Shown here: piece after piece, positions 34,176-43,730 of the stretch
Position numbering within the stretch: the first letter of the stretch is position 1
How the letters are laid out: each line of letters begins with the position of its first letter
DNA from: Marinobacter lutaoensis
GTDB lineage: Bacteria > Pseudomonadota > Gammaproteobacteria > Pseudomonadales > Oleiphilaceae
DNA length: 64,000 bases
Assembly: GCF_001981305.1 (NCBI RefSeq)
Contig: NZ_MSCW01000011.1
Location: 32,572 to 96,571, forward strand
Direction of reading: 5' to 3'
Position numbers and translations under genes: made by a program
Notes under the pieces: generated by a model
What the model saw: only the letters and a program-made list of their open reading frames with translations
What the model was told of the DNA's origin: nothing
Database searches by the model: none

Positions 34176-34291
34176 AAAATCCTTGCCTTGTGGGTGGATG
34201 GGGCCCGACCGCGCCGGGTGGTTTCGGTGTCACGGTGCACTTAGGGTAATCCGGGGGTATGCCCGAGGCAAGAGCCGCCCGGCCACCCCCT

Positions 34292-34804
34292 CTAGCCCGT
34301 CGACTCCGGGCCGCGGGAGTGCGGCGCCAGCCGGCGCAGGGCGTTGTCGGGGCAGCGCCGGCGCAACTCGGCGATGGTCCGGCCGTCGGGCAGGGCCAGA
34401 TCCGGCGCCAGGTCGAGCAGGGGTTGCAGTACGAAGTCCCGGTTCGGCAGTTCCCGGTGGGGAACCGTCAGGCGCGGGTCGTGGAGGGTCTGGTTGCCGT
34501 ACAGCAGCAGATCCAGATCCAGGGTGCGCGGCCCCCAGCGGCGCAGCCGTACCCGGCCGTGGGCTTGTTCGATGGCCTGCAGCCGATCCAGCAGGGCGTG
34601 GGGGCTCAGGGATGTACGCAACCAGACCGCGCCGTTGACGAAGTCCGGCTGATCCTGTGGTCCCACCGGCTGGCTGGCATAGAACGGGGACTGGGCCACC
34701 AGGCGGGTGGCGGGCAGCGAGGCCAGCTCGGCAACGGCCCGGGCCAGCTGGGTCGCCGGGTCGGCCAGATTGCTGCCGAGCCCGACGAAGGCATCGACTG
34801 TCAT
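34292..34804 (-). CDS. folK: 6-hydroxymethyl-7,8-dihydropterin pyrophosphokinase
   Basis: The 170-residue protein has the canonical HPPK motifs VGLGSNLADP and HGRVRLRRWGPRTLDLDLLLYG, with VGPQDQPDFVNGAVWL for pterin binding. It transfers pyrophosphate from ATP to hydroxymethyl-dihydropterin. The ATG at 34804 overlaps the pcnB stop (ATGA), as in E. coli and Pseudomonas pcnB-folK pairs. This is the likely working FolK, compared with the divergent paralogue at 30341. Confidence 0.96.
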   Translation of the reverse strand: MTVDAFVGLGSNLADPATQLARAVAELASLPATRLVAQSPFYASQPVGPQDQPDFVNGAVWLRTSLSPHALLDRLQAIEQAHGRVRLRRWGPRTLDLDLLLYGNQTLHDPRLTVPHRELPNRDFVLQPLLDLAPDLALPDGRTIAELRRRCPDNALRRLAPHSRGPESTG

Positions 34805-36180
34805 GGTGCCGCCTGGCGCTTGACCGGCTTGCGCCGGCGCCGGCGCTTCTTCGGACTCGGGCTGGCGAGCTGGGACAGCATGCGCTCCTGTTCCCGTTCT
34901 TCCGCCTGCTGGAACTCCGTCCACCAGTCGCCCAGCCCGGGTTCGATCTCGCCGGCGGCTTCCCGCACCAGCAGAAAATCGTAGGCGGCCCGGAACCGGG
35001 GGTGCTGCAGGGTGAGGTAGGCACGCTTGCCCTGGCGCCGGGGCAGGCGCATCTGCAGCTCCCAGATTTCCTTCATCGGGCCGGAGAAGCGCTTGGGAAT
35101 CGCCGTGGCTTGGAGTTGGCGACCGAGCACTTTGCCGATGGCGGCATGCAGCGCGGGTTGTACCGGTTCACCGTTGTCCTGGCGCCGGTGCCACTCCGCC
35201 TGCAGGGCTGGCCACAGCAGGGCGGCGTACAGGAAATAGGGGGTGACGGACTTGCCCTGGGCGACCCGGGCGTCGGTGTTGCGCAGGGCCTGCCGGATCA
35301 GCTCGTCCGACTCACCGGCGTCGATGGCCCGGGCGGTTTCCGGAAACAACGGTGCCAGCAGGTTGTACCGGCGGAGCAGGTCGTAGGTCTTTTCCCCGTG
35401 TCCGGCGGCAAACAGCTTGAGCACCTCGTCGAACAGGCGTGCCGGCGGAATCAGGGACAGCAGCGGCGCCAGCTCTCGGATCGGCGCCTCGGTCTCGGGT
35501 TCGATCTCGAAGTCCAGCTTGGCCGCGAAGCGCACCGCCCGCAGCATGCGCACCGGATCCTCGCGGTATCGGGTCTCCGGGTCGCCGATGAGCCGGATCC
35601 TCCGGTTGCGAAGGTCCTCGATGCCGTTGGCGAAGTCGATGACCGTAAAGTCCCGGATGCAGTAATACAGGGCGTTAACGGTAAAGTCCCGGCGCAGGGC
35701 GTCCTCTTCCTGGGTACCGTACACATTGTCCCGGAGCAGCAGGCCGTGTTCGTTGGTCCTGCGTTCGTCGTCCTGGCCGTCTTCCGCGTCGCCGGCGTTG
35801 CCCCGGAAGGTGGTGACCTCGATGATCTCGCGCCCGAATACCACATGGACGATCCGGAACCGTCGGCCAATCAGGCGGGAATTCCGGAACAGCGCGTGCA
35901 CTTCCTCGGGGGTGGCGTTGGTGGCAATGTCGAAATCCTTGGGTTTGCCACCGAGTAGAATGTCCCGGACGCCGCCGCCCACCAGATAGGCTTCATAGCC
36001 CGATTTGTTGAGCCGGTACAGGACTTTCTTGGCGGACTCACTGATCACGGAGCGGGAGACATTGTGCTGGTCCCGGGGGATGACCCGGCGAACGTAGGTG
36101 CGGGAGCGTTTCCGCCCATTGGGGACCAGGGCTTTCAAATTATCAATCAGCTTGTCAACGAAATTGGGTGTTTTAGGCAT
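34801..36180 (-). CDS. pcnB: Poly(A) polymerase I
   Basis: The 459-residue protein has an N-terminal nucleotidyltransferase core (YLVGGGVRDILLGGKPKDFDIATNATPEEV with the catalytic D-x-D) and a basic C-terminal tail (KKRRRRRKPVKRQ). PcnB adds A-tails that promote RNA decay. The arginine-rich start (ALVPNGRKRSRTYVRRVIPRDQHNVSR) distinguishes it from the related CCA-adding enzyme. The gene upstream is separated by the 673-bp crcZ-like interval, as in Pseudomonas cbrB-crcZ-pcnB. Confidence 0.95.
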   Translation of the reverse strand: MPKTPNFVDKLIDNLKALVPNGRKRSRTYVRRVIPRDQHNVSRSVISESAKKVLYRLNKSGYEAYLVGGGVRDILLGGKPKDFDIATNATPEEVHALFRNSRLIGRRFRIVHVVFGREIIEVTTFRGNAGDAEDGQDDERRTNEHGLLLRDNVYGTQEEDALRRDFTVNALYYCIRDFTVIDFANGIEDLRNRRIRLIGDPETRYREDPVRMLRAVRFAAKLDFEIEPETEAPIRELAPLLSLIPPARLFDEVLKLFAAGHGEKTYDLLRRYNLLAPLFPETARAIDAGESDELIRQALRNTDARVAQGKSVTPYFLYAALLWPALQAEWHRRQDNGEPVQPALHAAIGKVLGRQLQATAIPKRFSGPMKEIWELQMRLPRRQGKRAYLTLQHPRFRAAYDFLLVREAAGEIEPGLGDWWTEFQQAEEREQERMLSQLASPSPKKRRRRRKPVKRQAAP

Positions 36181-36254
36181 TGCAATCCGTCGTTGCGGTG
36201 AGCAAAAACCGAGAGTTTAACGGTTTGGACAGGATTTGCACACGCCAGATAATC

Positions 36255-36284
36255 AAAAGGCGGATCCGTTTGCACGAACCCGCC
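36255..36284 (-). terminator. Terminator of the CrcZ-like RNA
   Basis: On the minus strand GGCGGGTTCG and CGGATCCGCC pair over ten positions (two G-U) around a six-base TGCAAA loop, followed by TTTTGATT. It ends a transcript of about 385 nt started at the sigma54 promoter at 36651 and lies about 75 bp before pcnB. Confidence 0.7.
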
Positions 36285-36639
36285 CTGAAAGCGTTGACGA
36301 TCTGCATTGTTCTTGTTGTTGCCGGGATTTTTCTTGGTTTTTGTACCCCACTGTGTGTCCCCAAACTCAGGGACCGAAGGCAATGCAAACGGAAAGCTTT
36401 GAATACACAGAGCGGTCAGGGACACGGGGTGAGTTTTCAGGCAGATGCAGTGTCGTCTGGAAGGCGATTCTTCTCTACATCCACCACTCACGTGTGCCGT
36501 GGGACCACTAAAAAGCAGAGTACCCAAAACACTCAGTTCGCTGACGTCCTGTTCTTGTTTTTGTTGCCGGACGTCGTCATGCAGCTTTTTGTTTTTGTTT
36601 TGGCGCTGCGGTTGCCACTCTTGTTTTTGTTGTTGTGCG
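36255..36639 (-). ncRNA. crcZ: CrcZ-like small RNA, Hfq/Crc decoy of carbon catabolite repression
   Basis: The interval between cbrB and pcnB, where Pseudomonas encodes CrcZ, has no gene but has five clusters of the A-rich motif AAnAAnAA on the minus strand: 36634-36621, 36599-36586, 36565-36552, 36335-36328 (weak) and 36320-36307. These are the catabolite-activity motifs by which CrcZ/CrcY sequester Hfq-Crc and relieve catabolite repression. P. aeruginosa CrcZ has five such motifs and about 407 nt; this RNA would be about 385 nt from a sigma54 start near 36639 to the terminator at 36255. The 5' end reads GCGCACAACAACAAAAACAA, like the Pseudomonas one as I recall it. Confidence 0.87.
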
Positions 36640-36650
36640 CCTTAGAGAGT

Positions 36651-36665
36651 GCAGACCGCGTGCCA
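36651..36665 (-). promoter_or_regulatory. Sigma54 promoter of the CrcZ-like RNA
   Basis: TGGCACGCGGTCTGC on the minus strand matches the -24/-12 consensus TGGCACGNNNNTTGC in all fixed positions but one, with correct GG-GC spacing. The predicted start is near 36639, immediately before the first A-rich motif. Confidence 0.85.
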
Positions 36666-36717
36666 GTTTTTAAAAATCCTTTTTTAACAGTAGGTTATGT
36701 TTTTCGTGGTGTATAAG

Positions 36718-36799
36718 TGTTACCCCGTATTCGGGGAAAGTGTTACCGAGGTCACGGGGGTTGATGGGGGAGTGTTACCCTGGGGAACACAGGGTAACA
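36718..36799 (-). promoter_or_regulatory. CbrB-type upstream activating sites
   Basis: Three TGTTAC boxes (36718, 36741, 36773) and one inverted GTAACA (36794-36799) lie 78-160 bp upstream of the predicted RNA start, the usual distance for enhancers of sigma54 promoters. The last pair forms a 10-bp inverted repeat, TGTTACCCTG (36773-36782) / CAGGGTAACA (36790-36799), with a 7-base spacer. The cognate activator is likely the adjacent CbrB. Confidence 0.75.
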
Positions 36800-36853
36800 A
36801 CTGAGTCGTGGTTCATTTTTTGATCGGGTGGGGCGATCCGCCGGGAGGCCGGC

Positions 36854-38254
36854 TCAGTTCCCGGACTTCTTGCGGGGGATGCCCAGTCGCTGGCGACGTT
36901 CCCACAGGGATTTGCGGCTGATGCCGAGCTTCTGTGCCAGCTCGGTCTCGCTCATCCGGTCCTGGTTCTCCAGGACAAAGTGCTGGAAGTAGTCTTCCAG
37001 CGACAGGTCGGTGGCGGCATCGCCGCTGCGGCTGCGGGTCTGCTCGTTGTTGCCTTCCACCAGCGTCTCCGGAATGTGCTCGTCGTGGCTTTCGCTGTCC
37101 AGGTCGAGCAGGGCCGGGGTGATGACATCGCCGTCACACAGGATGGTGGCCCGTTCGATGGCGTTTTCCAGTTCCCGCACGTTGCCCGGCCAGCGATGCC
37201 GCTCCAGGGCGCGCATGGCTTCCGGGCTGAGCTGCAGGTCCGGTTTGCCCATCTTTTCTCCCTGGCGTTTCAGGAAGCGTTTGGCCAGGCCCAGGATGTC
37301 GCCCTGGCGTTCCCGCAGCGGCGGAATCCGGATCTGCATGACATTGAGCCGGTAATAGAGGTCTTCCCGGAACTCGCCCGTGCGGGTCATGGCTTTGAGG
37401 TTGCGGTGCGTGGCCGCGATCATTCGCACGTTCACTTTCCGGCTCTGGGTGGAGCCGACCCTGCGGATCTCGTTCTCCTGGAGGACCCGGAGCAGGCGCG
37501 CCTGGGCCTCCGCCGGCAGCTCGCCGATCTCATCAAGGAACAGGCTGCCGCCGTCGGCCGCCTCAATCAGGCCGGTGCGGGCGGAGACGGCACCGGTAAA
37601 GGCCCCTTTTTCATGGCCGAAAAGCTCGGACTCGATCAGGCTCTCCGGGATGGCGGCACAGTTGACGGAAATCAGCGGCTTGGCGGCCCGGGGACTGAGC
37701 AGATGCAGGGCGCGGGCTGCCAGTTCCTTGCCGGTGCCGGATTCGCCCTGGATCAGCACCGTGGTTTCGGTGGGGGCCACCTTGCGGATCAGGCTGAACA
37801 CCTTTTGCATGGCGTCGCACTCGCCATACATGATGGCCGCCGGGTCCTTGCCCTCGCCGTTGTCCGTGCGGTCGTCCGGGCGATCACCGGGCTGGCCGGA
37901 CGGCGCCTTGCTGGCCAGGATGTTCTCGACCGCGGCCAGCATTTCGTCGTGATCGAACGGCTTGGCAATGTATTCCACCGCACCCATCTTCATGGAATCC
38001 ACCGCCGACCGGAGGCTGGCGTAGCTGGTCATGATCAGCACCGGGGTGTTGGGGGCGCGGTTGATCAGTTCGGTACCGGCCGCGCCCGGCAGGCGCAGGT
38101 CGGAAATGATCAGGTCGAACTGGTCCGGTTCGTGTTCCCGTTCCGCCTCTTCCACCGAACGGGCGTCCGCGACGTCATAGCCGGCATGCTGGAGCAGCTT
38201 GCGCACGGCGGAGCGAATGATGTCTTCGTCTTCTACGATCAGGATGCGAGGCAT
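36854..38254 (-). CDS. cbrB: Sigma54-dependent response regulator CbrB
   Basis: The 466-residue NtrC-type regulator has a receiver domain with phospho-acceptor D52 ([12 protein letters not shown]), an AAA+ domain with GESGTGKE and the sigma54-contacting GAFTGA loop, and a C-terminal Fis HTH ([23 protein letters not shown]). In pseudomonads CbrA-CbrB senses carbon/nitrogen status and drives crcZ transcription. The gene is 7 bp after cbrA and next to the crcZ-like locus, which is the basis for the name. Confidence 0.93.
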   Translation of the reverse strand: MPRILIVEDEDIIRSAVRKLLQHAGYDVADARSVEEAEREHEPDQFDLIISDLRLPGAAGTELINRAPNTPVLIMTSYASLRSAVDSMKMGAVEYIAKPFDHDEMLAAVENILASKAPSGQPGDRPDDRTDNGEGKDPAAIMYGECDAMQKVFSLIRKVAPTETTVLIQGESGTGKELAARALHLLSPRAAKPLISVNCAAIPESLIESELFGHEKGAFTGAVSARTGLIEAADGGSLFLDEIGELPAEAQARLLRVLQENEIRRVGSTQSRKVNVRMIAATHRNLKAMTRTGEFREDLYYRLNVMQIRIPPLRERQGDILGLAKRFLKRQGEKMGKPDLQLSPEAMRALERHRWPGNVRELENAIERATILCDGDVITPALLDLDSESHDEHIPETLVEGNNEQTRSRSGDAATDLSLEDYFQHFVLENQDRMSETELAQKLGISRKSLWERRQRLGIPRKKSGN

Positions 38255-38261
38255 GGCTGTA

Positions 38262-41225
38262 TTACGACCTTTCGTTCATGGCGGCAGCGGTGTCGCCGGA
38301 TTCCGGCTGGTAAGCGGGCAGTCTCAAGCGCACACAGGTTCCCGCGCCGGACTCGGGATCGGCCGGACTTTCCACCTGGATGTTGCCGTAATGCTCCTCA
38401 ACAATGCTGTAAACCAGTGACAGACCCAGGCCCGTGCCCTTGTCCGGGGCCTTGGTCGTGTAAAACGGCTCGAAGATGTGGTCGAGTTGGTCCTCGGGAA
38501 TCCCCGAGCCTTCGTCGATAACTTCGATGATAGCGGAGTAGCTGTCGAGGTTTCCACTGACCCGGATGTGGCCGCCATCCGGGGAGGCGTCGCGGGCATT
38601 GGTCAGCAGGTTGACGAACACCTGGACCAGGCGCTGTTCGTCCCCCAGCACCTGCAGGTCGTCCGGCACTTGGTTCAGATAGTGCACGCGCGTTCCCTTG
38701 TCGCTGAGCGACAGCAGATTTATGGATTCCTGCACGCAACGGCGGATGGAGACCGGCTCATAGCGGTTGGCTTGGGCGTGGTTGCCGGTGCGGGCGAAGT
38801 TCATCAGCGACTGCAGAATGGTGGAGATCCGTCGGGTTTGTTGCTGGATCTGGTCCGCGGTATCGAGAATTGCCGGGTCGTCGGTCTCCAGTTTCAGGTT
38901 TTGTGCCAGCGACGAGATGCCGGTGACCGGGTTGCCGATCTCATGGGCCACCCCGGCGGCCAGGCGGCCGACCGAGGCCAGCCGTTCACTGTGCATCAGT
39001 TCGTCCTCCAGCAGCCGGGTTTCGGTCTGGTCCTCCACCAGAATGATGTTGCCCCCCTCCGGGTGGTCCGGACCGCTGAGGGCGGCCTTGTGCAGGTTGA
39101 ACCAGTGGGGCTTGCCACGCAGGTCCAGCCGGTGCTTGTACCGGTGCTGGTCTTCGCCCCGGTTGAAGTCCTCCAGAAGCTGGTGCCAGGGTTCCGGCAG
39201 GGCCGCCAGGCGTGCGCCGACGACGTCGTCGGCCGTGATGCCGGTCAGCGTCGCCATGGCCTGGTTCCACATCAGAATCTCGCCGTCCTCGCCCACCGAG
39301 CAGGCTGGGATGGGGAGGTTTTGCAGGGTCTGGCGGTAGTGGCGGCGCAGGTTGTCCAGCTCCCGCGCCAGCCCGGTCAGGCGGTTCTGGTAGTCTCCGA
39401 GCGCCCGCTCGACATAGCGGATATCCTGCCCGGTGGCGCCACGGGCCAAGGGTTTGAAGCCGAGGTGCCGCTTGACCATGTCGCGGGCCACGGAGGGGCC
39501 CAGTAGGCCGGACAGGTTGGCTTCGATCTGATCGCGCAGCCGGCGCAGTTGGTAAGGACGGTACTCCACGTTGGGCAACTTCAGCTGCGCCAGAGCCCGC
39601 TCCACCTCGCGCCGGGCCACGCCGTAACCCAGCGGTTCCGCCAGCTGCTTGATGAAATCATCGGAGGAACTGGCCAGCAGTTCCCGGCGCTGGGGGCGGG
39701 ACAGGGCGCCGAGAGAACATGCCTGGGCCGCGCTGGTTTCTTCTGCGGAGCTGGCGCTGAGGATGGAGAACAGGCCGAACACCGCGACATTCACGGTGAG
39801 GCTGATGAAGGTGAAAATGTGCCAGTTGTCGTAGTTGGGCACCAGCGGCAGATCGAGCCAGGCCAGCGGGTTGATGGTGTGGGAGAACGGCAACACCAGG
39901 GCCACCAGCCACACGGCCAGGCCGGCGATCAGGCCGGCGATCAGACCACGGCGGTTGCCTTCCGGCCAGTAGATGACGCCGAGGGCGCCCGGCAGCAGCT
40001 GAAGCATGCCGGACAGGGAGATGGCGCCGAGGATGGCAAGGTCCAGGTGCTGGCCGACGGCTTCATGGAACAGTAGGGCGCAGAAAATAATGACGGCGAT
40101 CAGCAGGCGCTTCACCCACTGCAGCCAGCGGTAAATGTCCCCTTGGTCCCGGGGGGTCTTCAGGGGTAGCACCACATGGTTCAGCACCATTCCGGCCAGG
40201 GCCAGGGTGCTGACGATCATCAGGCCGCTGGCGGCGGACAGGCCGGCAACGTACATGAACAGTGCCAGAGCGGGGCTGTCCAGAGCCAGGGCAATGCCCA
40301 GCACGAAGAAATTTGGGTCGGTATCGACCTCAAGCGCCTGCCCGCCCCACAGGATCACCGGCACCGGCAGCGCCAGTAGCAGCAGATACAGCGGCAGCCC
40401 CCAGCTGGCCTTGGCCAGCGCCTTGGGCGAGGGGTTCTCGCTGAACGTCATGTGGTACATATGGGGCAGCACCAGCGCGGCGGCGAACGACATCAGCATC
40501 AGCGCCCGCCAGCTGCCGTCATCCAGGGTCAGGGTCAGACTGCCGGCATCGGGCTTGTTCAGGGCCAGCCACTGGTCCAGCCCGTCCATGCCGCCGAAGA
40601 CCTGGAACAGCACCACCAGGCCGAGCGCCAGCAGGGCGCTGACCTTGACCACGGAGTCGAAGGCGATCGCCAGCACCAAGCCTTGGTGATTTTCCGAGTT
40701 CTGGTTGCGGCGGGCTCCGAACAGGATGGCGAACAGCAGCACGATCAGGCAGAACAGGACGCTCATGGCCTTGGGCGAGCTGTCCGGTGCCAGGATGCTG
40801 GCGGACAGGGCGACGGCCTGGATCTGCATGCTCAGGAGCGCCAGCAGGGCTCCGCCGGCGCACAAGGTGACCAGGGTGCCCGCCCACTGGCTGCGGTAGC
40901 GGTAGGCGAACAGGTCGGCGAGGGAGGTCAGCTGATAGGCCCGGCAGATGCGCATGACCGGGTTCAGCAGTACCGGCGCCAGCAGGAAGGCGCCGCTGAT
41001 GCCCAGATAGTAGGCCAGGAAGCCGTAGCCGGAGTCCGCCGCCATGCCGACCGCGGCGTAGACCGCCCAGATGCCGGCGTAAACCCCGAGGCTCAGAATG
41101 TAGACCAGCGGATGCCGGACCCAGTGGCGAGGCAACAGGCCCTGTTCGGTGATCCAGGCCACCCCAAACAGCAGCAACAGGTAAAGCAGGCTGGTGAGGA
41201 CCAAGCCGGTGGCGCTAAAACTCAT
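38262..41225 (-). CDS. cbrA: Sensor histidine kinase CbrA with SLC5-type transporter domain
   Basis: The 987-residue protein has an N-terminal sodium:solute symporter-like (SLC5) domain with about 12-13 membrane segments (to about residue 490), a STAC-like linker, a PAS domain ([19 protein letters not shown]), a HisKA domain with the phospho-acceptor H in [12 protein letters not shown] and an HATPase domain ([28 protein letters not shown]). CbrA of Pseudomonas binds and transports histidine and phosphorylates CbrB. The ATG at 41225 overlaps the end of the small upstream frame; an extension to 41264 is in that small gene and is rejected. Confidence 0.93.
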   Translation of the reverse strand: MSFSATGLVLTSLLYLLLLFGVAWITEQGLLPRHWVRHPLVYILSLGVYAGIWAVYAAVGMAADSGYGFLAYYLGISGAFLLAPVLLNPVMRICRAYQLTSLADLFAYRYRSQWAGTLVTLCAGGALLALLSMQIQAVALSASILAPDSSPKAMSVLFCLIVLLFAILFGARRNQNSENHQGLVLAIAFDSVVKVSALLALGLVVLFQVFGGMDGLDQWLALNKPDAGSLTLTLDDGSWRALMLMSFAAALVLPHMYHMTFSENPSPKALAKASWGLPLYLLLLALPVPVILWGGQALEVDTDPNFFVLGIALALDSPALALFMYVAGLSAASGLMIVSTLALAGMVLNHVVLPLKTPRDQGDIYRWLQWVKRLLIAVIIFCALLFHEAVGQHLDLAILGAISLSGMLQLLPGALGVIYWPEGNRRGLIAGLIAGLAVWLVALVLPFSHTINPLAWLDLPLVPNYDNWHIFTFISLTVNVAVFGLFSILSASSAEETSAAQACSLGALSRPQRRELLASSSDDFIKQLAEPLGYGVARREVERALAQLKLPNVEYRPYQLRRLRDQIEANLSGLLGPSVARDMVKRHLGFKPLARGATGQDIRYVERALGDYQNRLTGLARELDNLRRHYRQTLQNLPIPACSVGEDGEILMWNQAMATLTGITADDVVGARLAALPEPWHQLLEDFNRGEDQHRYKHRLDLRGKPHWFNLHKAALSGPDHPEGGNIILVEDQTETRLLEDELMHSERLASVGRLAAGVAHEIGNPVTGISSLAQNLKLETDDPAILDTADQIQQQTRRISTILQSLMNFARTGNHAQANRYEPVSIRRCVQESINLLSLSDKGTRVHYLNQVPDDLQVLGDEQRLVQVFVNLLTNARDASPDGGHIRVSGNLDSYSAIIEVIDEGSGIPEDQLDHIFEPFYTTKAPDKGTGLGLSLVYSIVEEHYGNIQVESPADPESGAGTCVRLRLPAYQPESGDTAAAMNERS

Positions 41226-41392
41226 TGGGATCCCGTCGCCACTCGAGCCAGAAGGCAATGGCAATCAGCCCGGCCCAGATGATGTACGGGCTGTACCAGG
41301 CATTGCCGGGAGCGGTCCACCAGTCCAGGATGTTGGGCGAAAAGATGTAAATGGCCAGAACCAGCAGGAAGACCAGACGGTAGATGTACATC
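41215..41392 (-). pseudogene. cbrX-like small ORF, apparently frameshifted at a T5 run
   Basis: Starting at ATG 41392 the frame encodes MYIYRLVFLLVLAIYIF, and one base later (at the T-run 41344-41340) another frame continues SPNILDWWTAPGNAWYSPYI ... [11 protein letters not shown] to a TAG at 41217-41215, inside the cbrA start region. Joined, they make a plausible 58-residue two-span membrane protein like the CbrX recalled upstream of Pseudomonas cbrA. As read, the first frame ends after 56 codons at a TGA overlapping the cbrA ATG. Deleting one T restores the gene, so it is a mutation, an assembly error in a homopolymer, or a +1 recoding site. Confidence 0.6.
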
Positions 41393-41440
41393 AGCCTTGC
41401 AGTCCGCTCGCGTGTGTGAGTCAGGGTTATACCATGCCCG

Positions 41441-42313
41441 CTAGCGGGCTGTCAGGTCGATGGCCTGGCGCCGCCAGTGGCTGCAGGCCCAGGCCAGGAT
41501 CTGCTCGGGCCGGGCCTGGGCCAGTCCGTTGGGCGGATTCTGGCCCAGGGCCCGAAGGGCGTCCACCAGGTTGGCGGAGGCCCGGCTGTTGTCCAGTGCC
41601 GGCGCATGGGTCTGCTTGCTCAGTTTCTGGCCCTGCTCGTTGCGGATCACCGGAATGTGCAGCCAGCGCGGTGGTCGGGCGCCCAGGGCCCGGTAGATCT
41701 GCTGTTGCTGGGCGGTCATATCCAGTAGGTCGGAACCGCGGACCACGTCGGTGATGCCCTGGTCGATGTCATCCACCACCACGGCCAGCTGATAGGCGTA
41801 GAAGCCTTCCTTGCGCAGGATGACTGGGTCGTCCAGCTCGGCCCGGACCGGGTGTCGTTGCGGACCCAGCAGCTGGTCCTGCCAGTGGCAGTCTTCGTCG
41901 TGGAGTTTGAAACGAACCGCGAAGGGGCGTTGCAGGGGGCTTGGTGGACGGGTCCGGCAGGCGTGCGGGTGGCGGCCGTCATGGGCCTGGAGTTCCTTGC
42001 GGGAGCACGGGCAGCGGTAGGCGTGGCCCCGTGCCAGCAGATCGTCGATGGCGGCTTGGTAGGCGGAGTGCCGGCGCGACTGGAAACGGACCGGTTCGTC
42101 CGGCGCCAGGGCATGGGCTTCCAGAGCCTGCAGGATCTGTCCGGTGGCTTCCGGGGGTTCCCGGAGGGGGTCCAGGTCCTCAATGCGGACCAGCCATTGG
42201 CCCCGGTGAACCCGGGCTTCGACATAGCTGGCCAGCGCGGTGACCAGCGACCCGAAGTGCAGCGGGCCGGTGGGCGAGGGGGCAAAACGACCGCGGTAGC
42301 GTGGTTCGGGCAT
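41441..42313 (-). CDS. gluQ: Glutamyl-Q tRNA(Asp) synthetase
   Basis: The 290-residue protein is a truncated GlnRS/GluRS-like enzyme: RGRFAPSPTGPLHFGSLVTAL holds the HIGH-like motif, and GQKLSKQT replaces KMSKS. It lacks the anticodon-binding domain and has cysteines of a zinc site (CPCSRKEL). It attaches glutamate to queuosine of tRNA(Asp). It lies 53 bp after dksA, the same pair as in E. coli and Pseudomonas, and before the cbr genes. Confidence 0.95.
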   Translation of the reverse strand: MPEPRYRGRFAPSPTGPLHFGSLVTALASYVEARVHRGQWLVRIEDLDPLREPPEATGQILQALEAHALAPDEPVRFQSRRHSAYQAAIDDLLARGHAYRCPCSRKELQAHDGRHPHACRTRPPSPLQRPFAVRFKLHDEDCHWQDQLLGPQRHPVRAELDDPVILRKEGFYAYQLAVVVDDIDQGITDVVRGSDLLDMTAQQQQIYRALGARPPRWLHIPVIRNEQGQKLSKQTHAPALDNSRASANLVDALRALGQNPPNGLAQARPEQILAWACSHWRRQAIDLTAR

Positions 42314-42365
42314 GGGAACTCACGCCGACCGGCCCCAGGGGAGCTCGGTCGGCTGGTCCGGTGGT

Positions 42366-42806
42366 TCAGATGCCGGTCTGACGTTCCCGGATTTCCGCCA
42401 GGGTCTTGCAGTCAATGCACAGGGTCGCCGTGGGGCGAGCCTCCAGGCGGCGGATACCGATCTCGACGCCACACTGGTCGCAATAGCCGTAATCGTCCTT
42501 GTCGATGCGGTCGATGGTCTGGTCGATTTTCTTGATCAACTTGCGTTCGCGGTCCCGGGTGCGCAGTTCCAGGCTGAATTCCTCCTCCTGGGTTGCGCGG
42601 TCGCTCGGATCCGCGTAGTTTGCCGCATCTTCCTGCATGTGGTGCATGGTGCGGTCGACTTCTTCCATGAGCTCCTGTTTCCATTGCAGCAACAGGGTCT
42701 TGAAGTGCTGCAACATCTCGGGACTCATGTACTCTTCACCCTTCTTCATCTCATAGGGGGTGAAGTTGGTAAAACGTTCACGTGGTTGTTCTGCAGTGTT
42801 TGCCAT
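42366..42806 (-). CDS. dksA: RNA polymerase-binding transcription factor DksA
   Basis: The 146-residue protein has the coiled-coil tip motif DPSDRA (D66, D69, A71), and a four-cysteine zinc finger at C109, C112, C130, C133. DksA enters the secondary channel of RNA polymerase and, with ppGpp, controls rRNA and biosynthetic promoters, so it works with spoT at the other end of this window. The ATG at 42806 (MANTAEQ) is preferred to one ten codons upstream. Confidence 0.97.
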   Translation of the reverse strand: MANTAEQPRERFTNFTPYEMKKGEEYMSPEMLQHFKTLLLQWKQELMEEVDRTMHHMQEDAANYADPSDRATQEEEFSLELRTRDRERKLIKKIDQTIDRIDKDDYGYCDQCGVEIGIRRLEARPTATLCIDCKTLAEIRERQTGI

Positions 42807-42990
42807 TGAACCCGGCCTCTTGTTTGTACTACACAAGAACGCTTTGCTTCCCGCCGCGCTGCCCTGGGGCTTGCCCGGCCTTACCCTGGATGAAGCATTC
42901 GTCCTTCGTCCTGAAACGGGAATTTGCGGAAAATAGCAGATAAGTTACGGGGGTGCCAGCCTTGCAACCCTCACTTTGCACGGAGATCCC

Positions 42991-43725
42991 ATGAAGTTTC
43001 CGGAACCCTTGATCCCGGGCCAGCTGCTGCGCCGTTACCAGCGCTTTCTGGCCGATGTCCGCCTGGCCGATGGCCGGACGGTGACGGCTCACTGCCCCAA
43101 TACCGGCTCCATGAAGGGCTGCCAACCCGAGGGTGCCAGGGTCTGGTTAAGCCAGAGTGACAATCCCCGGCGCAAGCTGGCGTACACCTGGGAGCTGGTG
43201 GAGGTTCGCCGGGGCGTGCTGGCCTGTGTCAATACCGCCCGGCCGAATGCGCAGGCCCGGGAGGCGGTACGGTCGGGGCGGGTGCCGGAGCTGGCGGGGT
43301 ACCGGGAATGCCGGTCGGAGGTGCGTTATGGCGACGAGCGCAGCCGCATTGACCTGCTGCTGTCGGGGCATGACCAGCACCCGGACGCCTGGGTGGAGGT
43401 CAAGAACGTGACCCTGGAGGAGACCCCGGGCCGCGGCTATTTCCCGGATGCCGTGACCCGCCGGGGCCAGAAGCATCTGCGGGAGCTGATGGCGCAGGTG
43501 AACAAGGGCGGCCGGGCGGTACTCTTCTTTGTGGTCAATCACACCGGGATCGAGGCGGTGCGGCCGGCCGACCACATCGACTCCCGGTATGGTGAGCTGT
43601 TGCGCGAGGCCGTGGCGGGCGGGGTCGAAGTGCTGGCGTACCGGGCCGGACTGGCTGCTCCGGACGGGGAGCCGTCCGGGCAGCTGTCGCTGACCCTGCC
43701 GGTGCCGGTGGTGCTGGAAGACTGA
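42991..43725 (+). CDS. sfsA: Sugar fermentation stimulation protein SfsA
   Basis: The 244-residue protein matches SfsA ([37 protein letters not shown]-like [22 protein letters not shown]). It has a nuclease-like fold with an N-terminal OB-like part; its biochemical role is unsettled. It is divergent from dksA, with both promoters in a 184-bp gap, and sfsA-dksA proximity is common in gammaproteobacteria. The ATG at 42991 after CGGAGATCCC is chosen over an in-frame ATG five codons before. Confidence 0.93.
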   Translation: MKFPEPLIPGQLLRRYQRFLADVRLADGRTVTAHCPNTGSMKGCQPEGARVWLSQSDNPRRKLAYTWELVEVRRGVLACVNTARPNAQAREAVRSGRVPELAGYRECRSEVRYGDERSRIDLLLSGHDQHPDAWVEVKNVTLEETPGRGYFPDAVTRRGQKHLRELMAQVNKGGRAVLFFVVNHTGIEAVRPADHIDSRYGELLREAVAGGVEVLAYRAGLAAPDGEPSGQLSLTLPVPVVLED

Positions 43726-43730
43726 CCGAC

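Noticed and set aside
36180..36716. Plus-strand frame of 178 codons in the cbrB-pcnB interval
   Set aside because: Its Leu/Phe-rich stretches come from the TTnTTnTT repeats that are the complement of the CrcZ motifs; no RBS and no family.
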